A stretch of DNA of 64,000 nucleotides from Qipengyuania sphaerica (GCF_019711595.1 NZ_JAIGNR010000001.1:620001-684000); one strand, 5' to 3'; counted from the stretch's first letter, positions 1 through 9,955 are shown. Translations and numbers: made by a program. Notes: generated by a model from the sequence alone, not told the origin.

Positions 1-282
1 GGCGAGCCAACTGGTGGGCGCAGCCTCGTCGAACTGGCTGTCGAGGCCCGCATCCGGACCGGCTTTTTCGACGGTGCCGTATCGGTCGTACCATTCGTCG
101 ATGCCGGCTCGGTCGGGCCTGACCCCACTCCGAATTTCGAAGAGATCAAGCTCGGCGCAGGCGTAGGCCTGCGGTACCACACCGGCTTTGGCCCGATCCG
201 TATCGATGTCGGCGTTCCCCTGACGCCGGACGAGGACGATGCGCCCGTCGCGGTCTATGTTTCGCTGGGGCAGGCATTCTGA
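1..282 (+). CDS. tamA: TamA outer-membrane assembly protein, 3' end only
   Basis: Only the last 93 codons are in the window. They read as the final strands of a BamA/TamA-type beta-barrel: a GGRSLVELAVE segment, an FVDAG turn, the GLRYHTGFGPIRIDVGVPL strand, and an aromatic C-terminal end (VYVSLGQAF), as expected of an outer-membrane protein that BAM inserts. TamA forms, with TamB, an envelope-spanning module for outer-membrane protein and lipid homeostasis. The stop codon shares bases with the tamB start (TGATG), so the two are translationally coupled. The family call rests on the barrel end plus the tamB neighbour. Confidence 0.85.
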   Translation, partial: GEPTGGRSLVELAVEARIRTGFFDGAVSVVPFVDAGSVGPDPTPNFEEIKLGAGVGLRYHTGFGPIRIDVGVPLTPDEDDAPVAVYVSLGQAF

Positions 283-3200
283 TGGCGGAGGTGGACGTCC
301 AGGATACGCCGCCTCCTCGCAAGCGCAGCCGCGCGCGCCGGGTGGGCAAATGGACATTGCTGTTGGTCGGTGCGCCGATTCTGCTTCTCGTTGCCGCCCT
401 GGTTGTCCTGAATACGCCGCTGGGCGAGCGTTTCCTTGCGAGCCAGATTGCCAAGCAGACTTTTCCCAACGGCCTCGTCATCCGTATCGGCCGGATCGAA
501 GGGAATATCTACGGCGAGGCGATACTCCACGATGTGACCCTGTCCGATCCGCAGGGCGTCTTCATGACCATCCCGCGCGCCGAGGTCGACTGGAACCCGC
601 GGGCATGGCTTGCCAACCGTCTCGATATCGACAGTTTCGCAGCGCGCCGCGCCTCGTTGGCGCGCCTGCCCGAATTTCTGCCGAGCGAAGATGATGGTCC
701 GATCCTTCCCGGCTTTGATATTTCCATCGACGCACTCGAAATCGACAACCTCATGCTCGCCCCCGGTATCGCAGGTGAGTATGCGCAGCGGGTCGATCTG
801 ACCGCAGAAGTCCAAGTGGAGGACCGCCTCCTGTTCGTCGAGGGGACCGCCAGGCTGGGCGAACAAGACAGTCTCGCCCTGCGCGTCCATGCCGAGCCCG
901 ACGGCGACGATTTCGACCTGTTTGCCGATCTCGAAGCAGCAGAGGGCGGGCCGATTGCAGGCATGTTCGCATTGCCCAACGCCTATAGCGCAAAATTGCG
1001 CGGCGACGGGACGTGGAACCAGTGGAAGGGCGGGCTTCTGGTCCGCTCTGCGGGCGACCGAGTCGCCGCGCTGAGGATCACGAACAATGCCGGCACGTTC
1101 GGATTGATCGGCAAGGTCGACCCGAGCGATTTCGTCACCGGCGCCGTTGCCGATGCTCTGGGCGAGGATGTCGCCCTTGCCTCGCGCGTCACCATCGACA
1201 ACCGCGCCTTCGACGGGCGGCACGTCCTCATCGGACGCGCCATGCGGCTGGAGGGTGAAGGGCTGGTCGACCTCGCCGAAAACCGCTTCGGCAATTTCGA
1301 GCTCGATGCCGTTTGGCGCGACCGGCTGGCACTGGGCAGTGACTTGCGGCTCGAGGACACGAAAGCCAGCGCGACGCTCGACGGGGCGTTCACCGATCTT
1401 ACGGTGGTCCATGATCTCAGTGTCGGACGGCTCGTTTCGGGCACGACGCGGCTTTCCCAGCTGAGACAGCAGGGCACCGCACGTTTCGACGGAACCCGCT
1501 GGACGATGCCTATCGCTCTTTCGGTCGGGCGGGTCGAGACCGGCAATGCACTCGTCGATCCGCGCTTGGTGAATGGCTCGGCGCGCGGGCAATTGGTGCT
1601 GAGGGAAAACGAGCTCAGCGGTGACGATCTTCGCATCGCCTTCCGCGGACTGGCCGCCAATCTCGCCCTGCGCGGTGACCTCGATGCGGGCCGCTACCAA
1701 ATTCGCGGACCGGTACGCGCCGACAAACTGGCGCTCGACAATGTGGGACTGGCGGGCGGGACCGCGGTAATCGATTTCGACCTCGTCCCGTCCGGTTGGC
1801 GGCTCGGAGCCGATCTCGATGCGCGTATAGCGCCGGTCAGCAACGACACGCTCGCCAATCTCGCAGGGGATGCAATCCGCGTTCGGGGCGGCATCGCAAC
1901 CAGCAGCGGAGCGGCCATCGATTTTCGCCGGCTGCGGGTCAATTCCGACAAACTTACCTTGGCGATGGATGGCTCGATCGACGGTTCGACGACGAGCCTC
2001 GCGGGTACAGGCGAACACGCCGATTATGGCCCTTTCACCGTGGAAGGGCGTATCGAAGACGGCGCGCCCACTGCGGAGCTAGTGTTCGCGAGGCCGGTAA
2101 CCGGCCTCACCGACGTACGCCTTGCCATCGCACCGACCGAGGAAGGGTTCTCGATCGACACCGAGGGTGGTTCCGTACTCGGGCCGTTTGCCGGCGTGCT
2201 CGGACTATACGCACCCGAAGGCGGACCGACCCGCATAGCGATCGACCAGATGACGGTTTCGGAGACGCGGGTCACCGGCGCGCTTACCTTGGTCGAGGGA
2301 GGCGCCCGCGGAGATCTCGCGCTCTCCGGGGGCGGACTGGACGGTACGGTCGCACTCGCCCCGCGCGATGGCGGACAGGGTGTCGATCTCGATCTCGCCG
2401 CCCGCAATGCGCGCTTCGGCGGAGAGCCACAGCTGACGATCGCCCGTGCCCAGATCGACGCGAGCGGGGTCATTGGAGGCGGCTCTTACTCGTTTTCGGG
2501 TACGGCCGATGCCCAGGGCTTGCAATATGGCACGCTGTTTGTCGGCCGGATGGCCGCGAGGGGCGAAGTCGTCAATGGTGTCGGCGAACTCGATGCGGCA
2601 ATCTCCGGTCGGCGCGGCAACCGTTTCGCGCTCGATGTAAATGCACGTTTCGGGCCCGACCGGATTGCAGTCGCTGCCGATGGGCAATTCGCCGGACGCG
2701 ATATTTCAATGCCACGCCGGGCTGCGCTGACCGCGCTCGAGGGCGGAGGCTGGAGGCTCGCTCCGACGCAGGTCAACTATGCCGACGGCGGGGCTATCGC
2801 TTCGGGCATTTTCGGCACAGACGAGACGGCGCTGGAGCTCAAGCTTGCACGCATGCCGCTCTCTCTGGTCGACGTGGCGGTGGCTGATCTCGGCATGGGC
2901 GGGACGATTTCGGGCGTGGTCGATTTCCGCGCGCCCAAGGGCGGCCTGCCGACCGGCACGGCGCGCGTGAAGGTTGACGATCTTACCCGCTCGGGCCTCG
3001 TGCTTTCTTCCAAGCCGGTCGATCTTTCGCTTCTTCTCCGATTACAGGAGAATAGCCTCGAGGCACGGGCAGTGCTCGCAAACGAGGACATCAAGCGTGG
3101 CCGGGTGCAGGCTCTCATCACGCAGCTTCCTGCGACCGGGGACCTGACCCAGCGGCTGCGCGCCGGTCGTCTCGATGCGCAATTGCGGTACGAGGGAGCA

Positions 3201-4481
3201 GCGGAGAGTCTCTGGCGTCTCGCAGCGATAGATGCGTTCGACCTGACGGGTCCCGTCGCGATTTCTGCCGATGCCACAGGTACGCTGGCCAACCCGCGCG
3301 TGCGGGGACGCGTGTCGAGCGACGATGTGCGCGTCCGCAGTTCTCTTTCAGGAACCGATATACGGAACGTAAGCGTACGAGGGACTTTTGCAGGATCGCG
3401 GCTCAACCTGACCAGCTTCGCAGGCTCGACCGAGAACGGCGGGACAGTGACCGGTAGCGGCATCGTCGATCTCGAGGGGCTGGGCGAGCGAGTGGAAGGC
3501 CGGTTCACCGAGGTTCGCGGACCGACGCTCGACCTGCGTGCATCCGCCAAAAACGCCCAGCTGCTGGAGGCCAACGGCCTGAGCGCGACGATCAGCGGTC
3601 CCTTGCGCATCGTGTCCAACGGTCTCGGCGGCACGATCGCCGGACGGGTTCGTATCAACCGGGCGAGCTGGCGGCTTGCCAATGCGGCCGAGGACCTGCG
3701 TTTGCCGCGTATCGCCACCCGCGAAATCAACGCGCCTGCCGACCGCGCACCGCAGGTCTCGGCGGGTCGTCCATGGCGCTACCTCATCGATGCGCGCGGC
3801 AGCAGCCGGATCGATGTCGACGGCATGGGCCTCGACAGCGAGTGGGGCGCCGACATCATCCTGCGCGGCACGACCGACGATCCACGCATCGGCGGCAATG
3901 CAACCGTGGTGCGCGGCGATTACACCTTCGCCGGGACCCGCTTCGAACTGACCCGCGGCGAGATCGATTTCGACGAGAATGTCCCCATCAATCCGTCGCT
4001 CGACATTCGCGCAGAGACCGAGCGTGACGGTGTGGACGTTATCGTGACCGTCACCGGGACAGTCGACCAGACAGAGATTGCCTTCACCTCCGATCCCGCC
4101 CTGCCCGAGGAAGAGCTTCTCGCCCGCCTGCTCTTCGGAGGTTCGATCACCGAGTTGTCGGCAACCGACGCGCTCCAGCTCGGCGCTGCGGTTGCCAGCC
4201 TGCGCGGCGGGGGCGGGCTCGACCCGATCAACCAACTGCGCACCGCCATCGGTCTCGACCGCCTGCGGATCGTGTCGGCCGATCCGGCTCTCGGCCGCGA
4301 GACGGGCGTGGCGCTGGGCAAGAACCTCGGCCGCAAGTTCTACGTCGAAATCATTACCGATGGGCGCGGATACAGTGCGACCGAGGTCGAATTCCGCATC
4401 ACCAGCTGGCTATCGCTGCTGGCGAGCATATCGACCATCGGTCGCGAAAGTGTGGTCGCGGAAATCAGCCGCGACTATTGA
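282..4481 (+). CDS. tamB: TamB (DUF490) translocation and assembly module protein
   Basis: A 1399-residue protein with a short basic N-terminus, one signal anchor at about residues 23-43, then over 1300 residues of repetitive beta-rich sequence. This matches the long periplasmic beta-taco groove of AsmA/TamB proteins. The C-terminal 350 residues carry the DUF490 domain (for example RGDYTFAGTRFELTRGEIDF and EEELLARLLFGGS) that contacts TamA. Anchored in the inner membrane, it spans the periplasm and is implicated in phospholipid transport and outer-membrane protein assembly. It is coupled to tamA by the TGATG overlap. Length and order are normal for the family. Confidence 0.95.
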   Translation: MAEVDVQDTPPPRKRSRARRVGKWTLLLVGAPILLLVAALVVLNTPLGERFLASQIAKQTFPNGLVIRIGRIEGNIYGEAILHDVTLSDPQGVFMTIPRAEVDWNPRAWLANRLDIDSFAARRASLARLPEFLPSEDDGPILPGFDISIDALEIDNLMLAPGIAGEYAQRVDLTAEVQVEDRLLFVEGTARLGEQDSLALRVHAEPDGDDFDLFADLEAAEGGPIAGMFALPNAYSAKLRGDGTWNQWKGGLLVRSAGDRVAALRITNNAGTFGLIGKVDPSDFVTGAVADALGEDVALASRVTIDNRAFDGRHVLIGRAMRLEGEGLVDLAENRFGNFELDAVWRDRLALGSDLRLEDTKASATLDGAFTDLTVVHDLSVGRLVSGTTRLSQLRQQGTARFDGTRWTMPIALSVGRVETGNALVDPRLVNGSARGQLVLRENELSGDDLRIAFRGLAANLALRGDLDAGRYQIRGPVRADKLALDNVGLAGGTAVIDFDLVPSGWRLGADLDARIAPVSNDTLANLAGDAIRVRGGIATSSGAAIDFRRLRVNSDKLTLAMDGSIDGSTTSLAGTGEHADYGPFTVEGRIEDGAPTAELVFARPVTGLTDVRLAIAPTEEGFSIDTEGGSVLGPFAGVLGLYAPEGGPTRIAIDQMTVSETRVTGALTLVEGGARGDLALSGGGLDGTVALAPRDGGQGVDLDLAARNARFGGEPQLTIARAQIDASGVIGGGSYSFSGTADAQGLQYGTLFVGRMAARGEVVNGVGELDAAISGRRGNRFALDVNARFGPDRIAVAADGQFAGRDISMPRRAALTALEGGGWRLAPTQVNYADGGAIASGIFGTDETALELKLARMPLSLVDVAVADLGMGGTISGVVDFRAPKGGLPTGTARVKVDDLTRSGLVLSSKPVDLSLLLRLQENSLEARAVLANEDIKRGRVQALITQLPATGDLTQRLRAGRLDAQLRYEGAAESLWRLAAIDAFDLTGPVAISADATGTLANPRVRGRVSSDDVRVRSSLSGTDIRNVSVRGTFAGSRLNLTSFAGSTENGGTVTGSGIVDLEGLGERVEGRFTEVRGPTLDLRASAKNAQLLEANGLSATISGPLRIVSNGLGGTIAGRVRINRASWRLANAAEDLRLPRIATREINAPADRAPQVSAGRPWRYLIDARGSSRIDVDGMGLDSEWGADIILRGTTDDPRIGGNATVVRGDYTFAGTRFELTRGEIDFDENVPINPSLDIRAETERDGVDVIVTVTGTVDQTEIAFTSDPALPEEELLARLLFGGSITELSATDALQLGAAVASLRGGGGLDPINQLRTAIGLDRLRIVSADPALGRETGVALGKNLGRKFYVEIITDGRGYSATEVEFRITSWLSLLASISTIGRESVVAEISRDY

Positions 4482-4490
4482 TATTTGCGA

Positions 4491-5075
4491 TCAGCCTTCG
4501 GGCGGTTGTTCGGGCACCAGGACGGTGTCGAGCGGGATGATCACGCCGTTGGTGGCGGCGGTCGCGCTGCTGGCGATCTTGGCGGTCGACCCTATGCCGT
4601 TCGAAACGCTGATCGTGTCGCCATCCTTGGAGAACGTCACATCGCCGCCGCCCAAGGTGGTCATGGTGACATCGCCGCCCTTGTCGTCGATTGCCTTGGC
4701 AATGTTCTCGGGCGTCAGGTGGCCGGGCAGTATATGCTCGCGAAGGAGGCCGACCAGCACAGGGCGCTGTTCCTCCGTCATGAGCGCCTTGCCTTCTTCA
4801 CCCAGCGCCTCGAACGCGGCGTCGTTCGGCGCGAGCAGCGTATAGCTGCCCGGACCATCGAAGATCGAGCCGAGCTCGGCCTCCGAAATCGCACCATTGA
4901 GGCTGGCCAACTCGGGCAGGTCGCCGAGCGAGGCAGCAAGCGTCCTTGTAGCTTCCTCGTTGGTAACACTCGGATCGCTCTCGTCGACATCGGCGTCGCT
5001 CGAACAGGCGGGGAGGAGTGCCAGGCCGGCAATTGCACCGGCCAGCACAAAGGGTTTCGTGAAGTTGGTCTTCAT
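4491..5075 (-). CDS. Fasciclin-domain lipoprotein
   Basis: 194 residues. A signal peptide ends in a lipobox (LPAC, Cys24), so the mature protein is probably lipid-anchored. Residues about 45-188 form one fasciclin (FAS1) domain, with the H1 motif YTLLAPNDAAFEAL at 78-91 and the H2-like strand GVIIPLDTVLVP at 177-188. FAS1 domains mediate adhesion in eukaryotes; the role of small bacterial secreted forms is poorly known. The gene starts 14 bases after the stop of the secreted Arg/Asp-rich protein gene, behind a GGAG ribosome site, so the two are probably one transcript. It converges with tamB across 9 bases and I see no terminator between them. Confidence 0.85.
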   Translation of the reverse strand: MKTNFTKPFVLAGAIAGLALLPACSSDADVDESDPSVTNEEATRTLAASLGDLPELASLNGAISEAELGSIFDGPGSYTLLAPNDAAFEALGEEGKALMTEEQRPVLVGLLREHILPGHLTPENIAKAIDDKGGDVTMTTLGGGDVTFSKDGDTISVSNGIGSTAKIASSATAATNGVIIPLDTVLVPEQPPEG

Positions 5076-5089
5076 CTCGTTTTCTCCGA

Positions 5090-6130
5090 TTAGATCAGAA
5101 GGTCGATCGCAGCCGCGACGAGGCGGGTCTCGGGGTCCACTTGGTAAACGTAGCCATCCGAATAGCGATACATGTACTGCGGGGTGTCATAGTACCGGTC
5201 ACGATAGGCGTAGGGCACGTTGTAGACATCGTAGCCACGCGGCATCGGCTGTCCGATCTGGAACTCGTCTCCGGTGATCAGCGCAGCGATCGAGGTGATA
5301 GCGGCATCTTCCGGATTGACGCGATAAATCACGTTATCGGCGTAGCGATAGCGGTCGTATCCGCCGAGATCGTAGTAATCGACATAGTAGTCCGGCACGC
5401 GGTAGCTCTGGTACGAGCTCGGCCAGACGTTGCCGATCCCGAGCGCACCGCCGAGCAGCGGGAGCCAGCTCGAAATGCCGCCACGGTCACCGTAGCGGAC
5501 CAGATAGCCGTCGCGGTAATAATAATCGCCGCGACGATCGTAATTGCTCAGGCCGAACAAGCTCGGGCGATAGTTGTAGCCATAGATGCTGCGCTCGCCG
5601 CGATCCTTCAGCTGGCCCGGAGGATTACAGCCGTTGCGCTTTTTGGCGAGGCCCGGGGGACACCCGTCGATTAGACCGCGATTCCGGTCGCTGGCGAGCC
5701 AACGGTAATCGCGGTCTCCGCTGCGGAAACGGCGGTCATCTCGGTCATCATAACGAACACGGACTTCGCGGCGGTCGTCGCGATCATAGCGGCGATCGTC
5801 GCGGTCGTATCTACGGTCGTCGTAACGCGTCGCCTGGCGCTTGTCATTGCCGCGATTGCCCTGGTTGTTCTGGGCATAGCTGCGATCGGGGCCGCGATCA
5901 GCCTTTGCCTTGCCATTGCCGTTATTGCCCTGGTTGCCCTGGTTTCCGCGACGGTCGGCTTGCGCCGTGCGCTGCGGTCCGCGGTCGGCATGCTTGCCGC
6001 CGCCCTTGTTACCCTTGTTCTGGGCCGAGGATTGTTTGTCGCCTTTACCGTTGCCGTTGCCGTTTCCTTGGGCGTAGGCACCGCTGGAGGCCAGCGCGAG
6101 GGCGGCCACTCCTGCCATGAGAATACGCAT
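5090..6130 (-). CDS. Secreted Arg/Asp/Tyr-rich protein of unknown function
   Basis: 346 residues with a clear Sec signal peptide (residues 1-20, ending AYAQ). A low-complexity Gly/Asn/Lys/Gln stretch follows to about residue 100, then a block dominated by DDRR/YDRD repeats. Next is a motif of the type PGLAKKRNGCNPPGQ, which I associate with RcnB-like and other periplasmic proteins of sphingomonads. The C-terminal part is Tyr/Asp-rich, with two similar segments containing YxYxDNVIYxVNPE and YMYRYSDGYVYQVDPE. An AAGGAG ribosome site precedes the ATG. No enzymatic motif is visible. An envelope or structural role is possible but unproven. It is probably cotranscribed with the fasciclin lipoprotein. 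Confidence 0.7.
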   Translation of the reverse strand: MRILMAGVAALALASSGAYAQGNGNGNGKGDKQSSAQNKGNKGGGKHADRGPQRTAQADRRGNQGNQGNNGNGKAKADRGPDRSYAQNNQGNRGNDKRQATRYDDRRYDRDDRRYDRDDRREVRVRYDDRDDRRFRSGDRDYRWLASDRNRGLIDGCPPGLAKKRNGCNPPGQLKDRGERSIYGYNYRPSLFGLSNYDRRGDYYYRDGYLVRYGDRGGISSWLPLLGGALGIGNVWPSSYQSYRVPDYYVDYYDLGGYDRYRYADNVIYRVNPEDAAITSIAALITGDEFQIGQPMPRGYDVYNVPYAYRDRYYDTPQYMYRYSDGYVYQVDPETRLVAAAIDLLI

Positions 6131-6200
6131 AATTATAACTCCTTTGGTGCCCCAACGGAGCGGATATCGAGTCGGTTCCGGTTAACGCTCGAGTAAGGTT

Positions 6201-6833
6201 TCAGCCGTCTAACCCGCAGGAACGGTAGAGTTTCGCCTCTTCGCGGCGTCTGCGGACGAGGCCCTTGAGCACCTGTCCCCCGGCATACTTCCAGCGTCCG
6301 AACTCCTCGGCAGCGAGGGCATATTCGCCTTGCTTGTGAAAGCGGGTGAGCGAAGCGCGGTGGATCGCCCCGGTGTTGTAATGGAAGCTGACAAGCGCAT
6401 CGAACTGGGCTTGCGAAGTGGGCGCACCGCCTATTTCGCGCGCGACGTCCCGTGCATGGCGTGCGATATCCGTTTCCAGCCGTTCGTCGCATTTCGCCTT
6501 AGGCCAGAGCGTACCGGGGCCGATATCGGGGCCGGTCGCGCCCCAGCCTATGGTCCACGGAGTGCCGCCGGTGCCGGGATCGGGGTAGGCTTCGTAGAGG
6601 CCGTCGGAGCGCAGGCGGGCGCATCCCTCGAAGCTCTTGATGAGTTGGATACCCGCAGGGGAAACACCGCAGGATGGAACGGATTGAACGCGGTCCTGGG
6701 CGAAATCCTGGCCAGCCTCGTCGAGCGCGCGGTCGAGCACATCGACCTCGCTTTGCGAAAATCCCCGCCCGAGCATGCGCCTGACGGTATCGAAAATAGA
6801 TCTGCGGGTCATGGGAAGTGCGCCTTTCGTCAT
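6201..6833 (-). CDS. Phage-type lysozyme (glycoside hydrolase family 24)
   Basis: 210 residues from the first ATG. A start at 6812 (MTRRS) is equally likely, since an AAAGG lies upstream of it while the first ATG has little. The C-terminal 150 residues are a T4/P21-type lysozyme: Glu69 in SFEG, Asp85 in AYPDPGTGG and Thr94 in WTIGWG form the E-D-T catalytic set, and a later TSQAQFDALVSFHYNTGA segment is typical of endolysins. It cleaves the glycan backbone of peptidoglycan. The 55-residue N-terminal part is unrecognised and carries no signal peptide or membrane segment. No holin, spanin or other phage gene is nearby, so this is either a domesticated endolysin or a gene moved alone. Confidence 0.85.
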   Translation of the reverse strand: MTKGALPMTRRSIFDTVRRMLGRGFSQSEVDVLDRALDEAGQDFAQDRVQSVPSCGVSPAGIQLIKSFEGCARLRSDGLYEAYPDPGTGGTPWTIGWGATGPDIGPGTLWPKAKCDERLETDIARHARDVAREIGGAPTSQAQFDALVSFHYNTGAIHRASLTRFHKQGEYALAAEEFGRWKYAGGQVLKGLVRRRREEAKLYRSCGLDG

Positions 6834-6880
6834 TTTGAGAGGCGCAAGGATTAGGCAGAAGAATGCTTAGTAGGAAAACC

Positions 6881-7888
6881 CTATTCGGCCGCTGGAGGAG
6901 TATCTTCTGCCTGCTCCTGCTCCTGCTGCGGCATCTTCGCCGGCCGGCCTTCTGGATACAGCGTGGCGTAGATCTCATCCAGAGTCAGGCGGCCATACTC
7001 CATGTCTGGCGCCCGGTGCGGATTATCGACCCTGCCGAGGCGGACCCGGAGGCTGTCGAAGTCCTCCTCACCCGAATTGGAGGAGGGCGATGCCAGACCT
7101 CCGGCATCATCCGGCGGGGCAAGTTCGGCGCAGGATTCATTGACCAGCATCGACACGTCGAATTCTTCCGTGAATTGAAGTCCATACTGGCGGTCCGCCG
7201 ACCAGCGTATCCACGCTTTGATGTCACCTGCGCCGGTCAGCGAAAGGGTCACTTCGTCCCCGTCGCGCAGGGTGGTCGCGTCTGCAACCGCTATCATCGC
7301 GCCGGTCCGCGAAATATTGCGCAGACGCGCGGTGGCCTGCCGCTCGTTCCAGCGCATCTTGCCGACGAATACGAGAGGATGGCGCTTCGAAGCATCGCGG
7401 CGTTCCGTGCCGACCGTCAAACCGTTCGAATAGCCCGACGCTTCGACTTCGCGCCGGATTGTCTTCACGATGAAATCCTGCACGCCCGCTTCGGCGATAA
7501 TCACCGTCTCGGCAATGAATTCGAGGCCGATACGGCCGTTGCGCACCCAGCGCACCGCGGTGGTGATCGGGGCGCATTCCTCGATCGAGAGATAGACTTC
7601 CTCGCCGATCGCCAGATTCAGGTCGCAGCCGATCATGACCCCGTTGGACGAAAGGTTGAGCAGCTGGACATCGTGGATATTCCCTCCGACATCTGCGCGC
7701 GCGGTCTTGCCGCGAAGGACATGGCGATCCTCGTTGCGCTGGTGGACGGCGCGCGGTCCATTGCGCGGAATGGCGACCGCTCCGAGACCCGAGGCCTTCG
7801 GATCCTGCTTGCGTTTCTTCTTCTGGATGATCACGCCCGCGCGCGATTCCGCGACGTCTGCCGTGATGTCCTTGCGCCAGAAATTCAT
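6881..7888 (-). CDS. Tandem PilZ-domain protein
   Basis: 335 residues from the ATG at 7888 (MNFWRKD), chosen because a GGAGGGACGGG purine-rich ribosome site lies just upstream. An in-frame ATG at 7936 would add 16 residues. Two PilZ domains are visible. The first has the NLSSNGVMIG motif and ends IGLEF; the second has RNISRTGAMI and ends YGLQF, both fitting the (D/N)xSxxG signature. PilZ domains bind cyclic di-GMP, although the paired upstream RxxxR arginines are less clear here. The C-terminal 70 residues are acidic and low-complexity. No effector domain is present, so the output is unknown. It lies downstream of glnA but beyond that gene's terminator. Confidence 0.8.
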   Translation of the reverse strand: MNFWRKDITADVAESRAGVIIQKKKRKQDPKASGLGAVAIPRNGPRAVHQRNEDRHVLRGKTARADVGGNIHDVQLLNLSSNGVMIGCDLNLAIGEEVYLSIEECAPITTAVRWVRNGRIGLEFIAETVIIAEAGVQDFIVKTIRREVEASGYSNGLTVGTERRDASKRHPLVFVGKMRWNERQATARLRNISRTGAMIAVADATTLRDGDEVTLSLTGAGDIKAWIRWSADRQYGLQFTEEFDVSMLVNESCAELAPPDDAGGLASPSSNSGEEDFDSLRVRLGRVDNPHRAPDMEYGRLTLDEIYATLYPEGRPAKMPQQEQEQAEDTPPAAE

Positions 7889-7966
7889 ATCCGTCCCGTC
7901 CCTCCGGAGGCTTGCGACGGGTATGGTAAGGATCATGCCCTAAGAAAGCGTATAGGCGTTCTGGAA

Positions 7967-8001
7967 CGAAAAAAGGGCGCCCGGATCAATCCGGACGCCC
8001 G
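7967..8001 (-). terminator. Intrinsic terminator after glnA
   Basis: Read on the minus strand this is an almost perfect hairpin: arms GGGCGTCCGGAT and ATCCGGGCGCCC close on a 2-base loop, with one imperfect pair. A run of six T residues follows. It starts about 55 bases after the glnA stop and ends the glnB-glnA transcript before the PilZ gene. Confidence 0.85.
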
Positions 8002-8054
8002 TTCTTGTAGCCCTGTCGCGCCTGGCGCGGCTTGAGGGCGGTATAGCTCCGAAA

Positions 8055-9464
8055 TTACGCGCTGTAGTACATGTCGAATTCGGCGGGGCAGGGCGTGGTT
8101 TCGACGCGCATGACTTCTTCCCACTTCAACTCGGCATAGGCGTCGAGCTGGTCCTTGGTGAAGACGTCGCCCTTCAAAAGGAACTCGTGATCCGCTTCCA
8201 GCGCCTCGAGCGCCTCGCGCAAGCTGCCGCAGACGGTCGGAACGTCGGCGAGCTCTGCCGGGGGCAGGTCGTAGAGGTTCTTGTCCATTGCTTCGCCCGG
8301 ATGGATCTTGTTCTGGATCCCGTCGAGGCCGGCCATCAGCAGCGCGGCGTAGGCGAGGTAGGGGTTGGCCATCGCGTCGGGGAAGCGGAATTCCACGCGC
8401 TTCGCCTTGTCGCCTGCACCATAGGGGATGCGGCAGGATGCCGAACGGTTGCGTGCCGAATAGGCGAGCAGCACGGGCGCCTCGAAGCCCGGCACCAGGC
8501 GCTTGTAGCTGTTGGTGGTCGGGTTGGTGAAGGCATTGAGAGCCTTCGCATGCTTGATGACGCCGCCGATGTAGTAGAGGCAGTTTTCGCTGAGGCCGCC
8601 ATACTGGTTGCCCGCGAAGGTCGGCTTGCCATCGTCCCAGATCGACATGTGAGTGTGCATGCCCGAACCGTTATCGTCCTTGATCGGCTTGGGCATGAAG
8701 GTCGCAGTCTTGCCGTAAATATGCGCGACCTGGTGCACGACGTATTTGTAGATCTGCATGTTGTCGGCGGTTTCGACCAGCGTGCCGAAGGTCAGGCCCA
8801 GTTCGTGCTGCGCGGCGGCCACTTCGTGGTGGTGCTTGTCGCAGTTGAGACCCATTTCGATCATGGTCGAGACCATTTCGCCGCGGATGTCGACAGCGCT
8901 GTCGACCGGTGCGACGGGGAAATAGCCGCCCTTGGCGCGCGGACGGTGGGCAAGGTTGCCGCTCTCGTATTCCTTGCCGCTGTTGGTCGGCAGTTCGATA
9001 TCGTCGATGGCATAGCCCGAACCGGCATAACCGTCTTCGAAGCGGACATCGTCGAACATGAAGAATTCGGCTTCGGGGCCGACATAGATCGTGTCGCCCA
9101 GACCGGTCGACTTGAGGAATGCTTCGGCGCGCTTTGCGGTGGTCCGCGGGTCGCGGGCATACCATTCGCCGGTCGAAGGCTCGACGATGTCGCAGAACAT
9201 GATCAGCATCGGTTCGGCGCTGAACGGGTCGACATAGACACGCTCGAGGTCGGGCTTCAGGATCATGTCGCTCTCGTTGATGACCTTCCAGCCGGCGATC
9301 GACGAACCGTCGAACATCAGGCCGTCTTCGAGCTGGTCCTCATCGAGCGTTGCCGCGACCATGGTCAGGTGCTGCCACTTGCCCTTGGGGTCGGTGAAAC
9401 GGAGGTCGACCCATTCGATCTCCTCGTCCTTGATGCGCTTCAGGACGTCGCTTGCACTTGCCAT
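8055..9464 (-). CDS. glnA: Type I glutamine synthetase
   Basis: 469 residues, the normal GSI length. It makes glutamine from glutamate, ammonium and ATP, the main ammonium-assimilation step, as a cytoplasmic dodecamer. Visible landmarks are the metal-binding GPEAEFF segment, the KPI..DNGSGMH active-site loop, the NRSASCRIP motif, and the DKNLYDLPP loop carrying the Tyr that is adenylylated in enzymes controlled by GlnE. A CGGAGG ribosome site precedes the ATG. It follows glnB by 61 bases on the same strand, the classical glnBA arrangement, in which P-II signals nitrogen status to the adenylylation cascade. Expect regulation by nitrogen at both transcription and enzyme level. Confidence 0.98.
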   Translation of the reverse strand: MASASDVLKRIKDEEIEWVDLRFTDPKGKWQHLTMVAATLDEDQLEDGLMFDGSSIAGWKVINESDMILKPDLERVYVDPFSAEPMLIMFCDIVEPSTGEWYARDPRTTAKRAEAFLKSTGLGDTIYVGPEAEFFMFDDVRFEDGYAGSGYAIDDIELPTNSGKEYESGNLAHRPRAKGGYFPVAPVDSAVDIRGEMVSTMIEMGLNCDKHHHEVAAAQHELGLTFGTLVETADNMQIYKYVVHQVAHIYGKTATFMPKPIKDDNGSGMHTHMSIWDDGKPTFAGNQYGGLSENCLYYIGGVIKHAKALNAFTNPTTNSYKRLVPGFEAPVLLAYSARNRSASCRIPYGAGDKAKRVEFRFPDAMANPYLAYAALLMAGLDGIQNKIHPGEAMDKNLYDLPPAELADVPTVCGSLREALEALEADHEFLLKGDVFTKDQLDAYAELKWEEVMRVETTPCPAEFDMYYSA

Positions 9465-9525
9465 GGTAATTTGCCTCCGTTGGGGTAGTTCGTATTGCGC
9501 CCGCGATCGGTGCGGGCAGGGATAA

Positions 9526-9915
<390 letters not shown>

Positions 9916-9939
9916 CTAATGTGTTCTTGCGCGCGTCGT

Positions 9940-9955
9940 TCCAAGAAGCGTGCCA
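9940..9955 (-). promoter_or_regulatory. Possible sigma-54 promoter of glnBA
   Basis: On the minus strand the bases read TGGCACGCTTCTTGGA. This matches the sigma-54 pattern TGGCAC-N5-TTGC(A/T) except that the -12 element is GG rather than GC. It would give a leader of about 65 bases before the glnB GTG. NtrC-dependent sigma-54 control of glnBA is known in proteobacteria. The -12 deviation and the lack of a clear NtrC site keep this tentative. Confidence 0.35.

Noticed and set aside
255-2018. Long minus-strand reading frame opposite tamB
   Set aside because: The composition is a mirror of tamB codon bias; it has no start signal or recognisable domain, and the tamB frame is unambiguous.
6201-6833. 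Prophage remnant around the lysozyme
   Set aside because: Neighbours are fasciclin, secreted and PilZ genes; there is no integrase, capsid, tail or att-like repeat.
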